Shown here: one piece after another, positions 25,609 to 35,669 of the stretch | How the letters are laid out: each line of letters opens with the position of its first letter | How positions within the stretch are numbered: the first letter of the stretch is position 1 | NCBI GenBank assembly: GCA_034401795.1 | Contig: CM067366.1 | Location: 75,336,129-75,400,128, forward strand | Direction: 5' to 3' | Length of the DNA: 64,000 nt | Source: Chaetoderma sp. LZ-2023a | Lineage: Eukaryota; Mollusca; Caudofoveata; Chaetodermatida; Chaetodermatidae | Program-made: the position numbers and the translations under genes | The notes under the pieces: model-generated | What the model was told of the DNA's origin: nothing | The model's input: only the letters and a program-made list of their open reading frames with translations | The model's database searches: none

Positions 25609-26690
25609 TATGCTGGGTGGTTGGGTGTGTGAGGGTGGGTGGGTGACAGGGAAGCAGGTGGATGGGTGAGTGGAAAATTAAGTGAGTTATTCAGTGAGTG
25701 ATTCAGTGACTATGTGATTCAGTGAATTAATGGGTGTGTGGTCAGTTGGTTGGTCGGTGGGTCAGAACGTGGATGGGTCAGTCCGACCTCTGCCGGTCAG
25801 TCGGTGGGTGGATTGGTGGGTCGGTCATTGGGTGGGTCGGTCGGTGGGAAGGTCGGTTTGTCGGTTGATGTTTGAGTGGTTGAGTTGGTCGGTTGGTCGT
25901 TCTGACCTCGGTCGGTAGGTGGGTGGGTGGGTGAGTTGGTCGGTCGGTCAGTCAGTCCGATCTCGTGTGGTCGATCGGTGGGTGGGTAGGTGGGTGGATC
26001 AGTTGATCGGTCAATGGGTCGGTCAGTGGTTTGATCAGTCAGTCAGTCGGTCCGACCTCGGTCAGTCGGTTGATCAGTCGGTGGGTCAGTGGGTGGATCG
26101 GTCAGTCGGTGGTTTGGCCGGTCAGTCATTCCGACCTCAGTCAGTGGGTGGGTGGGTCAGTCGATTTGGGTGGGTGAGTTGGTCGGTCGGTCGATCCGAC
26201 CTCGGCTGGTCGGTCGCTGAGTGGGTGGGTAGGTGGGTGAGTTGGTCGGTCGGTCAGTCAGTCCGATCTCGGGTGGTCGATCGGTGGGTGGGTAGGTGGG
26301 TGGATCAGTTGATCGGTCATTGGGTCGGTCAGCGGTTTGATCAGTCAGTCAGTCGGTCCGACCTCGGTCAGTCGGTTGATCAGTCGGTGGGTCAGTGGGT
26401 GGATCGGTCAGTCGGTGGTTTGGCCGGTCAGTCATTCCGACCTCAGTCAGTGGGTGGGTGGGTCAGTCGATTTGGGTGGGTGAGTTTGTCGGTCGGTCGA
26501 TCTGACCTCGGCTGGTCGGTCGCTGAGTGGGTGGGTAGGTGGGTTAGTCAGTGGGGTGGTCGGTCCGACCTCGGTCGGTCCAAACTCGGTTGCTTGGTGG
26601 GTCAGTTAGACAGTCGGTCGGTGGGTGGGTTAGTGGGTCAGTCGGTTGGTCAGTCAGTCGGTCCGACCTCGATCAGTTTGTCGGTCGGTC
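25609..26690 (+). repeat. Foldback left arm, tetranucleotide zone
   Basis: Degenerate GGTC/GGTG/AGTC repeats with recurrent TCCGACCTCGGT punctuation about every 60-80 bp. It contains a direct duplication of 306 bp (the phrase starting at 25931 recurs at 26237). The long open frame across it (25919-26746, Val/Gly/Ser/Trp-rich) exists because these tetranucleotides contain no stop in that frame. The mirrored zone is 32611-33362. Confidence 0.9.
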
Positions 26691-27885
26691 TTCTAGCCTA
26701 CAGGCCTAGTCCAACAGCCTACTATTCTACTAGCCTACATGCCTAGTCTAGCCTTCATGGTTAGGCCATAGCTCTGCCTTAGCCAGTCTTGTCTAGATCT
26801 TATTTAGACATTAGCTAAGCTATGGCTAGGCCTTAACAGGGCTCGAATATGCATTATCTAACCTTAGCTTTGGTTACCTAGTCGTTACCTAAGCCTTAGC
26901 TAGTCTTGGTTAGATCTTCCTGGCCTAATCTGTGCCTTATCTACGCTTCATTTCTTGCCTAGTCTTAAGCTATGCTTACGTAGTCTTTACTTTGACCTTA
27001 CCTGTTCCTTATTAAGACTTGGGTAGATCTTAGTTAGACCTTAACCTGGCATGGCTTAGCCTTATGCAGGCATTGATCAGGCTTTGCTAGGCATTAACTA
27101 GGCCTTAGCTTGGTTTGAGTAGGTCTTAGCCAGGCTGGATTAGGCATTACTTAGACCATAGCTAGCTTGGCTAAACCTGAGCATGGCCTTATCTAGGCAT
27201 GCATATACTTTATATAGGTCTTAGTTACTGTAGGTTTTTGCCTAGCATTAGCTAGGCACTAACTACACCTTAGCTAAGTCAGGCTAAGCCTTATATAGTT
27301 CTAAGCTATGCCTTATCTAGGGTTGGCTTAGTCCTAGCTAGGCCTTAGCTATGCTTACGTAGGCATTAGTTAGTCCTTACTTAGACCGTACCTGGTCCTT
27401 ATTTAGACTTGGCTAGATCTTAGTCATGCCTTAACCTGGCGTGGCTTAGCCGTACATATGTATTGACCAGGCTTTGCTAGGCATTACATATGCCTTAGCT
27501 TTGCTTGAGTAGGCATTAGCCAGGCTAGGTTAGGCATTACTTAGACCATAGCTAAGCTTGGCTATGCCTGAGTGTGGCCTTATCTAGGCTGGGATATACA
27601 TTATCTAGGTCTTAGTTGGGTTTAGGCTAGCATTAGCTAGTCCTTACTTAAACCTCAGGTAGGCTTGGCTGTGCCGTACCTAGGCTGGATTTGGCCGTAC
27701 CAAGGCATAAGCCAGACTTGAGTAGGCATATATAGGCCTTGGATAGCCTTGGGTAGGCCTTATATAGGCCATAGCTAGGCTTGGTTTGGCCATACCCAGG
27801 CTTTACTGGACCATTGCTAAGCTTTGGTCAGGATTGACAATGCCTTAAGTAGGTCTGGGCTAGTCCTTCGTTAGGCTTAGCCAAG
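26691..27885 (+). repeat. Foldback left arm, CTAG-rich inner zone
   Basis: Built from words such as CTTAGCTAGGC and TTAGACC. It contains a 390-bp direct duplication (GATCAGGCTTTGCTAGG at 27075, GACCAGGCTTTGCTAGG at 27465). Long word-for-word matches to the reverse complement of 27886-28520 plus 32241-32610 show it is a true inverted copy, not just shared composition. Confidence 0.85.
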
Positions 27886-28520
27886 CCTTAACAAGGCATA
27901 GCTAAGCCTGGCAATGGTCTAGGGAAGGCTTAGGCATGCCTGGCGAAGATGTAGCCAAGTCTAGCTACGGTCTATCCCAGCCTGGCTAAGGACGAGCCAA
28001 GACATAGGTACGGCCTAGTCAAGGCTAGTTAAGCCCTAGATCTGGCCTAGTCAAGTATGGGCAATGTCCAGTTAACTGGCTAAGGCTTGGTTAATGCCTA
28101 GTTAAGCCTCGCTAAGGCCTATTTAAGTCATAGTGAAGACTGGTGAGGGCCTAGGTACATGTATGGCAAAGTTAAGCCTACCTGAGGCCTAAATAAGGAC
28201 TAGCTAATGCCGATGTAATCCCAGTGAAGGCCTACATAAGATTAAGACAAGTCTAGATACGACATAGCTGAGGCCTATATAAGGCTTAGCCTGGACTTAG
28301 CTAAGGCCTAGCTAATGCTAGCCAAAACCTAACTAAGACCTAGATAATGAATATCAAAGCCTAGATAAGGCCAAGCTCAGGCCTAGCCAAGCTTAGATAT
28401 GGTCTAAGTAATGCCTAATCCAACCTGGCTAAGGCCCACCGAAGCCAAGCTAAGGCCTAGGTAATGCCTCGCAAAGCCTGGTTAATGCCTAGGTAAGGCC
28501 AAGTCACATCAGGTTTAAGG
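27886..28520 (-). repeat. Foldback right arm, centre-proximal part
   Basis: Reverse complement of the left inner zone. Its words run GCCTAGCTAAGG instead of CCTTAGCTAGGC. The axis of symmetry is near AGGCTTAGCCAAGCCT (about 27874-27896). The right end, GTTTAAGG at 28513-28520, is the hAT target duplication. Confidence 0.85.
28513..28520. repeat. hAT target-site duplication, left
   Basis: GTTTAAGG directly before the hAT terminus. An identical 8-mer lies directly after the right terminus at 32233-32240. Eight base pairs is the diagnostic length for hAT transposons. Confidence 0.95.
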
Positions 28521-28882
28521 CAGGGTTGGGTTTTGGACTGTCCAAAACTAATTTTGAACAGACTTTGTCCAAAACCTGTCTAAAACCTGTCTTAAAGGGT
28601 TTAAACCAGTCCAAAACTGTCCAAAACTAATTTCAGCATATTTGTACTATGCTTATTCATGCTTACTTACTAGTCTTAGTAATAATGCAATAAAAGAAAC
28701 AAAACACCATAATAACATACAAATTATATTACATTGTATATTAAGATATATAAAGTTATTACAAATATTATGCATGTTAACAGATTAAGATTACAGGTAT
28801 GAAAATTCAGTTTTATGAAATGTGTAAGAGGTATGTCATGTTGCTTATGCTCATTTAACCTTCAGTAATCTAAATCAGACAG

Positions 28883-29476
28883 TCATCTCAGCATCCTATA
28901 ACAAAAGACAGGCCTTGATGCTTTCTCTACTCCTAGTCTGTTCCGGATATTTGTATGTATGTAACTGAAATTGCTAAAGATTCTTTCAATGGATGCTAAT
29001 GAGGCTGGCGCATCCATCAATTGAAGGGCCATGTCTATAAAATCTGCAGACACACCTAGAGGTTTCAGACCTTTCCACCATGTCGGTGGAGGTACCTGGA
29101 CAGCAGCATCAGAGAAATAAGATACAGGAAATGGCATGCTCTTGGCTTGGTAAGAGATTAATGTCGCTATGAAATATGGATCTTTACTTATAACCCATTT
29201 GTTTACGATTTCAAGCTGATCTGGTCTGAGCAGCTCTCCTTGGTACTTTGGGTGTAGTGTGTATGCCACGAGGTGCTCTGGCAAGACTGCCTTGTGAAAA
29301 CGAGCAGATACATGGTTTTTATGTGGTTCAAGCAAAGTGTTGTTCTTAAGGTTAATCCAAACATTACATGCATCAGCCAGTGTTACCGAGTCACCCTGAC
29401 AAATATCAATCGCATGGGAAATGGGTCTTAGCTGCTCTGCTAAGTCTCTGGCATTCTTAAATAGGTTATAATCCAT
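28883..29476 (-). pseudogene. hAT transposase, C-terminal dimerisation part
   Basis: The 197-residue frame ends with ASLASIERIFSNFSYIHTNI..RNRLG, the hAT dimerisation block. The third catalytic acidic position is expected in ASIER (the Glu). The 3' end lies 360 bp inside the element terminus. This is the best-preserved piece. Confidence 0.9.
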
Positions 29477-29611
29477 AATCTTTCTAATAATAGCACTCTA
29501 ACTCTCACTCGTGGTCCTGCACAATTTTCATGAAGTGTGGTCTGTTATGAATGAAAGAGTCTATACACATTAGTTGACTCTTCCAGCTTGTGTCACAAGG
29601 AAGCTGCGGCT

Positions 29612-29899
29612 TCATACTGCTAGGGCAATCGGAGAGCCAGGTTTGTAGTGATTCCTAAAATATTTCTGAATTTCAACTATATGTTTAATTAGTGAATCTG
29701 GTGTTATACCTTGTCCTAACAAGTTCAACCAGTGTGCTGAACAGCCATATACAACTAAATCATTATCATCTGCCTTTAAATTGTCACGCATCTTTTCCAT
29801 GTTTTTCGCATTATCTGTAACTATCGTCCTGACTGTGCAGTTATATTTCTGCTTAGCATGCTTAATTGTCTCCTGGCATTTAACCTTAGTTTTCAGCAC
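29612..29899 (-). pseudogene. hAT transposase, middle part (DNAxNM)
   Basis: Contains VTDNAKNMEKMRDNL, the second catalytic Asp region of hAT enzymes, followed by YGCSAHWLNLLGQ, the conserved C..H block before the insertion domain. It continues past a frameshift into KPQLPCDTSWKSQ-like sequence (29580-29480), with a stop before the C-terminal piece. Confidence 0.88.
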
Positions 29900-30413
29900 T
29901 TTTAGTCATCGAACCAGTGTCATAACTATGTAGAAAGAAACTCTTTCCTTCAACTTGCAAACACGATGCTATAATTGGCTCATTGTGCACATTGCTCCAA
30001 CCATCCTCTACTAAGGTTGCAGTCTTGCCATTCAAAATCGCCTTCATATCTTCTGTCACCTGATCGTGGACTGCATCCAACAGTGTGCCACCGATTTGCT
30101 TACGGGAAGGTGGTTTATATCCAGGGCGTAGTAATTGAACAACCTTTATAAACTGAGGATGCTCAATAAGTGAAAATTGGAGGTTACATGCATAAAACAG
30201 CCTTGCAATTTCTACGTCGATTGCCGATTTCATCGAAGAGCTGGTGAAGATGCAGTGACGACTAAGGTCTGGTTGAACTGAAACTGCTTGACACTTCATT
30301 GGTGGCGACAATGGCGAATCTTCTCTGGCACGCTTTGTGGGTGCTGCCGCAACTCGTTTCTGAAATAAGAAATACATGTACATGTATATATTGTAAAGCA
30401 AAGTCAAATTCAC
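29886..30413 (-). pseudogene. hAT transposase, N-terminal catalytic part
   Basis: The part from about 30360 downward contains ARLFYACNLQFSLIEHPQF, then RPGYKPPSRKQIGGTLL and LVEDGWSNVHNEPIIA. These are the usual order in hAT transposases before the first catalytic Asp (here in EDGW). The frame ends just after MTKSAEN and the next piece overlaps in another frame, which marks a frameshift near 29890. Confidence 0.85.
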
Positions 30414-30486
30414 TGCGCATGTGTGTTTATTTTTATATCCTATACTTACTGTATTTATCCTATAAAAGTGTGAATAAGAAATATTC

Positions 30487-30577
30487 TGTTGAATATTTTG
30501 AAAATGATTTGAGTGGAAGCTGTTGTTGCCAAAGGCAGCAAGAGCTTACAGTCAAATTATTTTCCAAATATTCAACA
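30487..30577. repeat. Short hairpin element inside the hAT
   Basis: TGTTGAATATTTTGAAAATG pairs with the inverse of TTATTTTCCAAATATTCAAC, and the inner arms are GGAAGCTGTTGTTGCC and GGCAGCAAGAGCTT. About 91 bp, extending to AAGAAATAT/ATATTTCTT if the looser flanks are included. It belongs to the family also at 31078, 44328, 44542 and 48940. Confidence 0.85.
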
Positions 30578-31077
30578 TATTTCTTGCATGTTTGATTTGA
30601 AAGGAAAATAAAGGGATTAATGGATGAAAGGGTTAAACTACCCTTCCCTCTGTTTAAACAGTGACTATAACTACTATATTTGTCCAAAAAAGTACAAAGA
30701 TATTTTGTTGAAAGCAACACCTTCAGATTAACTTATTTTCAAAACATTCAACATATTTATGGTTCAGTCCATTTACATGTAGCGTAGAGTAATTTCAGCG
30801 GTGAAAGGGTTAGCTGTACTTGGATTAGTTAACTATAATAGCAATTAAAGGCTCATTCACTTGTAGGTGTTACAACATAACATCTACTGAAGTGACTGCT
30901 GGTCATGCAGGTTATCTGAACTTAGATCTGATTCCCCACACAGAGTCTATTGTTAATACCTCCAGGCATCTTCCACACTCAAAGGCATCATAGTTGAATA
31001 ATTACAGCCTGTAGTTAACTCTTTCAATAATAATGAATGACCAGAATTGGCAAATTCCTTACAAGTTAACAGATTTT

Positions 31078-31170
31078 CTGTTGAATATTTAGACAGTAAT
31101 TTGCCTGGAAGCTGTTGCTGGCCGAGGCAGCAACAGCTTCTAGTCAAGTTATTTTCTAAATATTCAACAG
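31078..31170. repeat. Short hairpin element, best copy
   Basis: CTGTTGAATATTTAGACAGT and ACTTGATT-like arms meet at GAAGCTGTTGCTGGCC / GGCAGCAACAGCTTC. The 93-bp unit is nearly perfectly self-complementary with a loop of only a few bases. Confidence 0.9.
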
Positions 31171-31188
31171 TTTTCCTATTATACAATC

Positions 31189-31265
31189 TGACTGAAAGTA
31201 GTTGCTATCTTATTAAAGGATTTTACTGCAGTTACATGCTCTAAGATAGCAATTACTTTCAGTCA
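31189..31265. repeat. Second hairpin next to 31078-31170
   Basis: TGACTGAAAGTAGTTGCTAT and its inverse ATAGCAATTACTTTCAGTCA enclose a loop of about 28 nt. One mismatch is seen in the 24-bp arms. It shares the CAGTCAAATTATTTTC-like flank with the other hairpin family. Confidence 0.85.
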
Positions 31266-31273
31266 AATTGTTT

Positions 31274-31501
31274 TCAAACAAATCTTGTATATAGGTTAAG
31301 TGATATAGAAGTTACCTCTTCACTGATGATGGGTTCTGGAGTCGGTGTCTCAGGCTTCTGATAGTGGGCTTTCATTCTTGCTACTTTATTTACAAGTTTG
31401 TAATCACATTCTCTACACTTAGCAAATGATTTTCCATTACTCTGAACTTCTAAGAAATGCTTCCAAATTGGATCCTTAGGCCTACCACCCTTCAAATACA
31501 T
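31274..31501 (-). pseudogene. hAT transposase, BED zinc-finger part
   Basis: The 75-residue frame starts MYLKGGRPKDPIWKHF and has the BED signature: the aromatic WKHF, then CREC (Cys pair) and KAHYQK (His). BED fingers bind DNA and sit at the N terminus of many hAT transposases. The gap of about 860 bp to the next coding piece holds two hairpins and is probably an intron or later insertions. Confidence 0.8.
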
Positions 31502-32232
31502 CTTTGATCAAATATTTCAAATAACATCAAAAGTTAATATTATACTGAGAGAACATCCAGACAGGAACTAAACAGATGAACTTAATTAAGAAGATTTACT
31601 TGATAACTGATTTCTAATAGAAAGTGGAGTAGAATTATATAGTGATGAAGTAAGCTGATAATTGTATTAATTATCAGACTAGAGGTTAGTCACTGTATGC
31701 TAGTTGTGTAAATATGTATCAGAGGAATATTGTAGTATAAACATAGCCATGATAGCTATCAAAAAGCAATGAGAAAACTTAACTAGCAGGTCTAAGTCAG
31801 CTAATAGTAGTAAAAACATCTTAACAGACTTACTGTCACTTACTTGTATGAGCTGTGATCTTATGATCAGTGTATATATGTGTTGGCAATTTTAAAGCAG
31901 GTAGACAGGCACTTAATGTTTAGACAAATACATGCACTATCAGTAGATTCAGTTGTATGTCTTCCAGGTTTTAATCCCTGAATCACAGTCTAGTCTCAAT
32001 TATATGGAAAACACCCAGCTGAATATTTTTGAAACTAATTTGACTGGTAGTAACAGATTTTAATCAACTTAAAATATAATTTAAGCTTATGGAGAAATAT
32101 TTTTGATCAGGATTTTAGGTTTTGGACAGTTTTGGACACTTTTCAGTTGTCCAAAACCGATTTTGAGCGGACGGTTTAAACCTGGTTTAAACCATGGTTT
32201 AAACCACTAGTGTCCAAAACTTACCAACCCTG

Positions 32233-32240
32233 GTTTAAGG
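32233..32240. repeat. hAT target-site duplication, right
   Basis: GTTTAAGG, identical to 28513-28520. Confidence 0.95.
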
Positions 32241-32610
32241 TCTAGCCGAGACCTAGCCAAGCCTAAATAAGGACCCGGTACGGTCTAAGTAAGGACTACG
32301 TAAGCATATTTAAGCCTAGGTAAGACTAAACGAAGTGTAGATAAGGCACAGATTAGGTCAGGAAGGTCTAACCAAGCCTAGCTAAGGCTTAGGTAACGAC
32401 TAGCTAACAACAGCTAAGGGAAGATAAGGCATATCCAAGCCCGGATAAGGCCTAACCGTAGCTTAGCTAATGTCTAATTAAGACCTAGTCAAGGCTGGCT
32501 ATGGCAGCGCTACGGCCTAACTATGTAGGCTGGTAGACTAGGACTGTAGGCTGGTACAGTAGGCTGTTAGACTAGACCTGTATGCGATTAAGCTGATAGA
32601 CTAGTTCTGT
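32241..32610 (-). repeat. Foldback right arm, CTAG-rich zone distal to the hAT
   Basis: Reverse complement of about 26693-27038, with nearly every CTTAGCTAGGC-type word matched in order (for example GGTTAGACCTTCCTG and TAATCTGTGCCTTATCTAC on the other strand). Confidence 0.88.
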
Positions 32611-33362
32611 AGGATAGAAGACTGACCCACACAACCACCCATTCACCCACCGCCCGACCTAATCCACCCACCCAACCACTGACCCACCCACTGACGCACC
32701 CACCCACCTACCGACAGGTCGGACCGAGTGACCGACCCACCATCCACCCACTCTCCCACCCACCCATCGACCGACCCACACACCCATCAACTCACGCACC
32801 CACCCACTGACTGCCTGACCCAGAGCGACCGACCCACCGACCAATAGACAAAACCCCTGACTGACTAATCGACCCATCCACCGAGCGACCGACTGAGCAA
32901 CCGACCTGTCCACCGACCCACTGACCTACCGAGGTCAGACCGACTGACCCACTGACCGACCAACAGTCTGGTCGACCCACCCACGCACCCACTCATCGAC
33001 CAACTGAGGTCGGCCCGAACCCACCCACCCAACCATCAACCGACCGAGATTGGACCGACTGACCGATCAACCAACCGACCAACTCACCATCCCAACCATC
33101 GACTGACCCACCAACCGACCCAATGACTGACCGATCCTCCTACCGACCCACTGACTGTCCGTCCAACCCACCAGTCGGACCGACCGAGGTCGGATCCACC
33201 GGCAGAGGTCAGACCGACCGACCCACCGACCAACCAACCAACCACACACCCATTAATTCACCGAATCACATAGTCACTGAATCACTCACTGAATAACTCA
33301 CTTAATTTTCCACTCACCCACGAACCCGCTTCCCTGTCACCCACCCACCCTCACACACCCAA
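32611..33362 (-). repeat. Foldback right arm, tetranucleotide zone
   Basis: GACC/CACC-rich mirror of 25609-26690 but about 330 bp shorter. It lacks an equivalent of the 306-bp duplication. Val/Gly/Trp-rich ORFs on the minus strand are by-products. Confidence 0.9.
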
Positions 33363-33735
33363 CCAATGAGAATAATGAATGCAGCATAAATAATTGAATA
33401 TCTTATCTAACTAACAAAACTGACGCAATCTAGATCCCTCCTTTTCTTTCCAGTTTAATTTAATCATCCCAGGGCTCGAATTTGCTCGGGACGAAATTGC
33501 GTGATTTTCGAGGCGAAAAGTTGTGTACTACGTCATCACTGTTTTTGCAATGGCTGTTCGCTTGAAATTCGATAAAATTTGTCAACAATGAGCTAAAAAG
33601 TTAAATAACATGAGATATAGAACATATTTAACATGATTTAAGGTGCGAGCGAATGGATATGCGAATTATATGAAGCAATAACCGCGGTTTGTGTCGAATA
33701 TTGTAGCTACAGTCGATTAAGAGGCGCGATCATAC
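33363..33735 (-). repeat. Foldback right arm, outer unique zone
   Basis: Inverted copy of 25279-25608 with small indels. The outer tip abuts the truncated Polinton polymerase. Confidence 0.9.
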
Positions 33736-33741
33736 CAGCAA

Positions 33742-34990
33742 TATCTGGCCTTGGCCGAATTTTGGGACGCGTGGACCGCATTTTATACAGCACTCCCACT
33801 GTACCACAAGCGTGCATCCAGATGCTCTCAGCTTCTCCTCTCTCAGGACTGTCTTGTGGTATCTTTGTTCGGCATCCTCACCTTGCTGGTGCTGAGGGCA
33901 TCCATGCCAGAAACAGCCATGGAACTGGTAAACGGTGTTGGTAGTCGGATCATAACCATCTACGGGAGCACCCCCCGATCCAACACTCGCCACCGTGCCC
34001 ACACTCTACATGGTGTATGTGTATACCTCTGTATCTCAACTCATGCCTGACCCAACGAGTAGCCATTGAACTGGATGGTTGGGGTGGATAGAAGGCTTTC
34101 TCATATGCAGACTGTGGTGCATCAACCTTCTCCCCAGGGCACTCTATGGTTGTTTTGCTGCCTGTACAACGGTCAGCATGACGCTGAAGATTCGGGGCCT
34201 TTGTGAACCTCTGCTGATAGTGACTGCAGACTAGTGTGTGGGCCAGCTTGGAGATGTTCTTGATATAGAAGGCATGGTGGTCGTACTCTCCGATGGTCAT
34301 AGTCTCACGGTAGAGGGCCGCTTGCCTGATCAGGTGCCAGGTGCCCTCTTCGTTTGGTTCATACATGCGAATCCCGATCTTCGCGAAGAATTCTACCTTA
34401 TCCAACTGATCCATAGAGGTTTTTGGAACATCAGGCATAGGTGCGCGGGCGCTGTAGAACTGTCTAGCGAGCTCTCGTGCAGGAGCAGTACTTCTATCAG
34501 GTCTCGCCCGCTGAGACACCGCTAGTCATCTCCAGAGACACCTGCTATCATTGTAGGTGTCAAGTGCCACCATACTCTTCTTCTGTCGTAGCCAGTCTGG
34601 GAGCGGTCCTGTCCCAAGCAAAGGTTGGCAGTCGATGACAGCCTTGACCTCAATGTTGATTGATTGGACGAAAGCCCACTTGGTGTTGGGTCAATCGATG
34701 TTGTCGGGGTCGAGTCGGGCTTGCTCTCTTGCTGCCACCCAGTCCTGAACTGCTCCTATCGTGTTCAGCCACGGACTCCCTGGAGCATTCTTGTGGAAGA
34801 GCATCACCCTACCGTCCTCGATGTGTCTGATGCGATAGGTGTGGGTATACCAGAGGTAGAAGGCGTTCTGGACAGTCTGCTGGATCTTACCCATGATCTG
34901 TCCTGTAATGTCTCCATTGAGGCATTGGAAGAACGTTCAGCATACTGTCCGTCTTCCTCTCTCCTCACCTTCCATCTCACCTAGACGCTC
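33742..34990 (-). pseudogene. Polinton/Maverick-type DNA polymerase B, N-terminal relic
   Basis: Frames read in order on the minus strand carry the N-terminal region of the protein-primed family B polymerases of Polintons and related viruses. They include SMVALDTYNDSRCLWR then a TGA near 34520, and KIGIRMYEP. A zinc-finger-like CSHYQQRFTKAPNLQRHADR follows, in which the second Cys position is Tyr, then ECPGEKVDAPQSAYEKAFYP, GIHIHH and CGHGGE. After a frameshift near 33985 comes VDGYDPTTNTVYQFHGCFWH, the nuclease-like block before the exonuclease. The exonuclease and polymerase domains are absent: coding stops at the foldback tip. Confident for family, less so for exact limits. Confidence 0.85.
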
Positions 34991-35038
34991 ATATTGAGAA
35001 TCTGCTCACCCTCTCGCCTCATGCTCCGGGCTAAGGGT

Positions 35039-35341
35039 TCAGACCTCCCCATCACTCACTGCCATCCGCGTCCCTACAGCTTTGGCTCGTAAGCTAGCCG
35101 TCACCTCCTCATCCAACTGATGAAGCCCACGCCGCCGCTGTGCTTTCTTGTGGAAGTTCTCAGGATAATCTCTGGTTGTCGCTGGAAACCATCCCATCTT
35201 CACTGATCGTCTCAGTCGAGCAATGAATTCCTCGGCACGGGCCTGTCCAATCATCTGGAGCAGGTCAGCTTTCTTGGCCTTAGAGTAGCCTCTAAGGCCG
35301 AATTGCCTTGCCATAGCGCGAAGCTGTGCAACAGTAATCAT
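35039..35341 (-). pseudogene. SAP-like small protein of the Polinton relic
   Basis: Frame of 100 codons from the ATG at 35341. Residues 1-35 (ITVAQLRAMARQFGLRGYSK, then KADLLQMI) have the helix-turn-helix spacing of a SAP or Rho-N-like DNA-binding motif. The remainder is basic (RRSVKMGW, KKAQRRRG). It lies just upstream of the polymerase relic on the same strand, so it may be its neighbour gene or its N terminus. Open as it stands, but its context is dead. Confidence 0.5.
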
Positions 35342-35349
35342 GGTGTATA

Positions 35350-35630
35350 TATACCACTGAGTATGCTTGTCTCTAAATGGACGTTCAGATCCTGTAATGC
35401 GTGCTTGATCACAAGCTATACCACTGAGTATGCTTGTCTCTAAATGGACGTTCAGACCCTGTAATGCGTGCTTGATCACAAGCTATACCACTGACGTTCA
35501 GACCTTTTATGTGTGCTTGATCAGTTCGTATACCACTGAGTATGCTTGTCTCTAAATGGACATTCAGACCAGGCAATCAGCTGGTATATCACTGTGGTTG
35601 CTTATCTCTAAATGGAAATTCACACCATTC
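35350..35630. repeat. 67-bp minisatellite
   Basis: Units start at 35350, 35417, 35484 (short), 35529 and about 35590, each with TATACCACTGAGTATGCTTG, then TCTCTAAATGGACGTTCAGA and TGCTTGATCA. The first two are nearly identical and the last is diverged. Confidence 0.9.
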
Positions 35631-35669
35631 GCAACCACAGGAATGAGATCAAATTCTGCATCTACCCAA

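Larger units (their letters stand above)
28521..32232 (-). mobile_element. hAT superfamily DNA transposon (decayed, full length)
   Basis: Begins CAGGGTTGGGTTTTGGAC and ends with the inverse of CAGGGTTGGTAAGTTTTGG, so the terminal inverted repeats share CAGGGTTGG exactly and TTTTGGAC after a small offset. Subterminal TGTCCAAAAC words recur on both sides (28539, 28567 and 28618, and inverted near 32130), and palindromic GGTTTAAACC is iterated near 32175-32205. Minus-strand coding pieces give a BED zinc finger, a catalytic core and a C-terminal dimerisation region. The piece boundaries involve a probable intron plus frameshifts. It sits inside the right foldback arm. Confidence 0.95.
25279..33735. 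mobile_element. Foldback element with long inverted arms, split by a hAT
   Basis: The outer ends are inverted copies. CGCGCCTCTTAATCGAC at about 25284 matches the reverse complement of GTCGATTAAGAGGCGCG near 33712-33728, and similarity continues inward. Each arm has three zones in mirror order: about 330-370 bp of unique sequence, a GGTC/GGTG tetranucleotide-rich zone, and a CTAG/CTTAGCTAGGC-rich zone. The arms meet near 27886. Without the 3712-bp hAT and one 8-bp duplication the element is about 4.74 kb and almost wholly self-complementary. No transposase is encoded. Long inverted arms with internal repeats are the hallmark of foldback (FB/Galileo-like) elements. I could not fix the exact termini or a target duplication. 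Confidence 0.85.

Noticed and set aside
25919-26746. 275-codon Val/Gly/Ser/Trp-rich ORF
   Set aside because: Translation of GGTC/GGTG tetranucleotide repeats, open only because these words lack stops; a 306-bp duplication, a multiple of three, keeps it open. The mirrored arm shows the same effect on the other strand.
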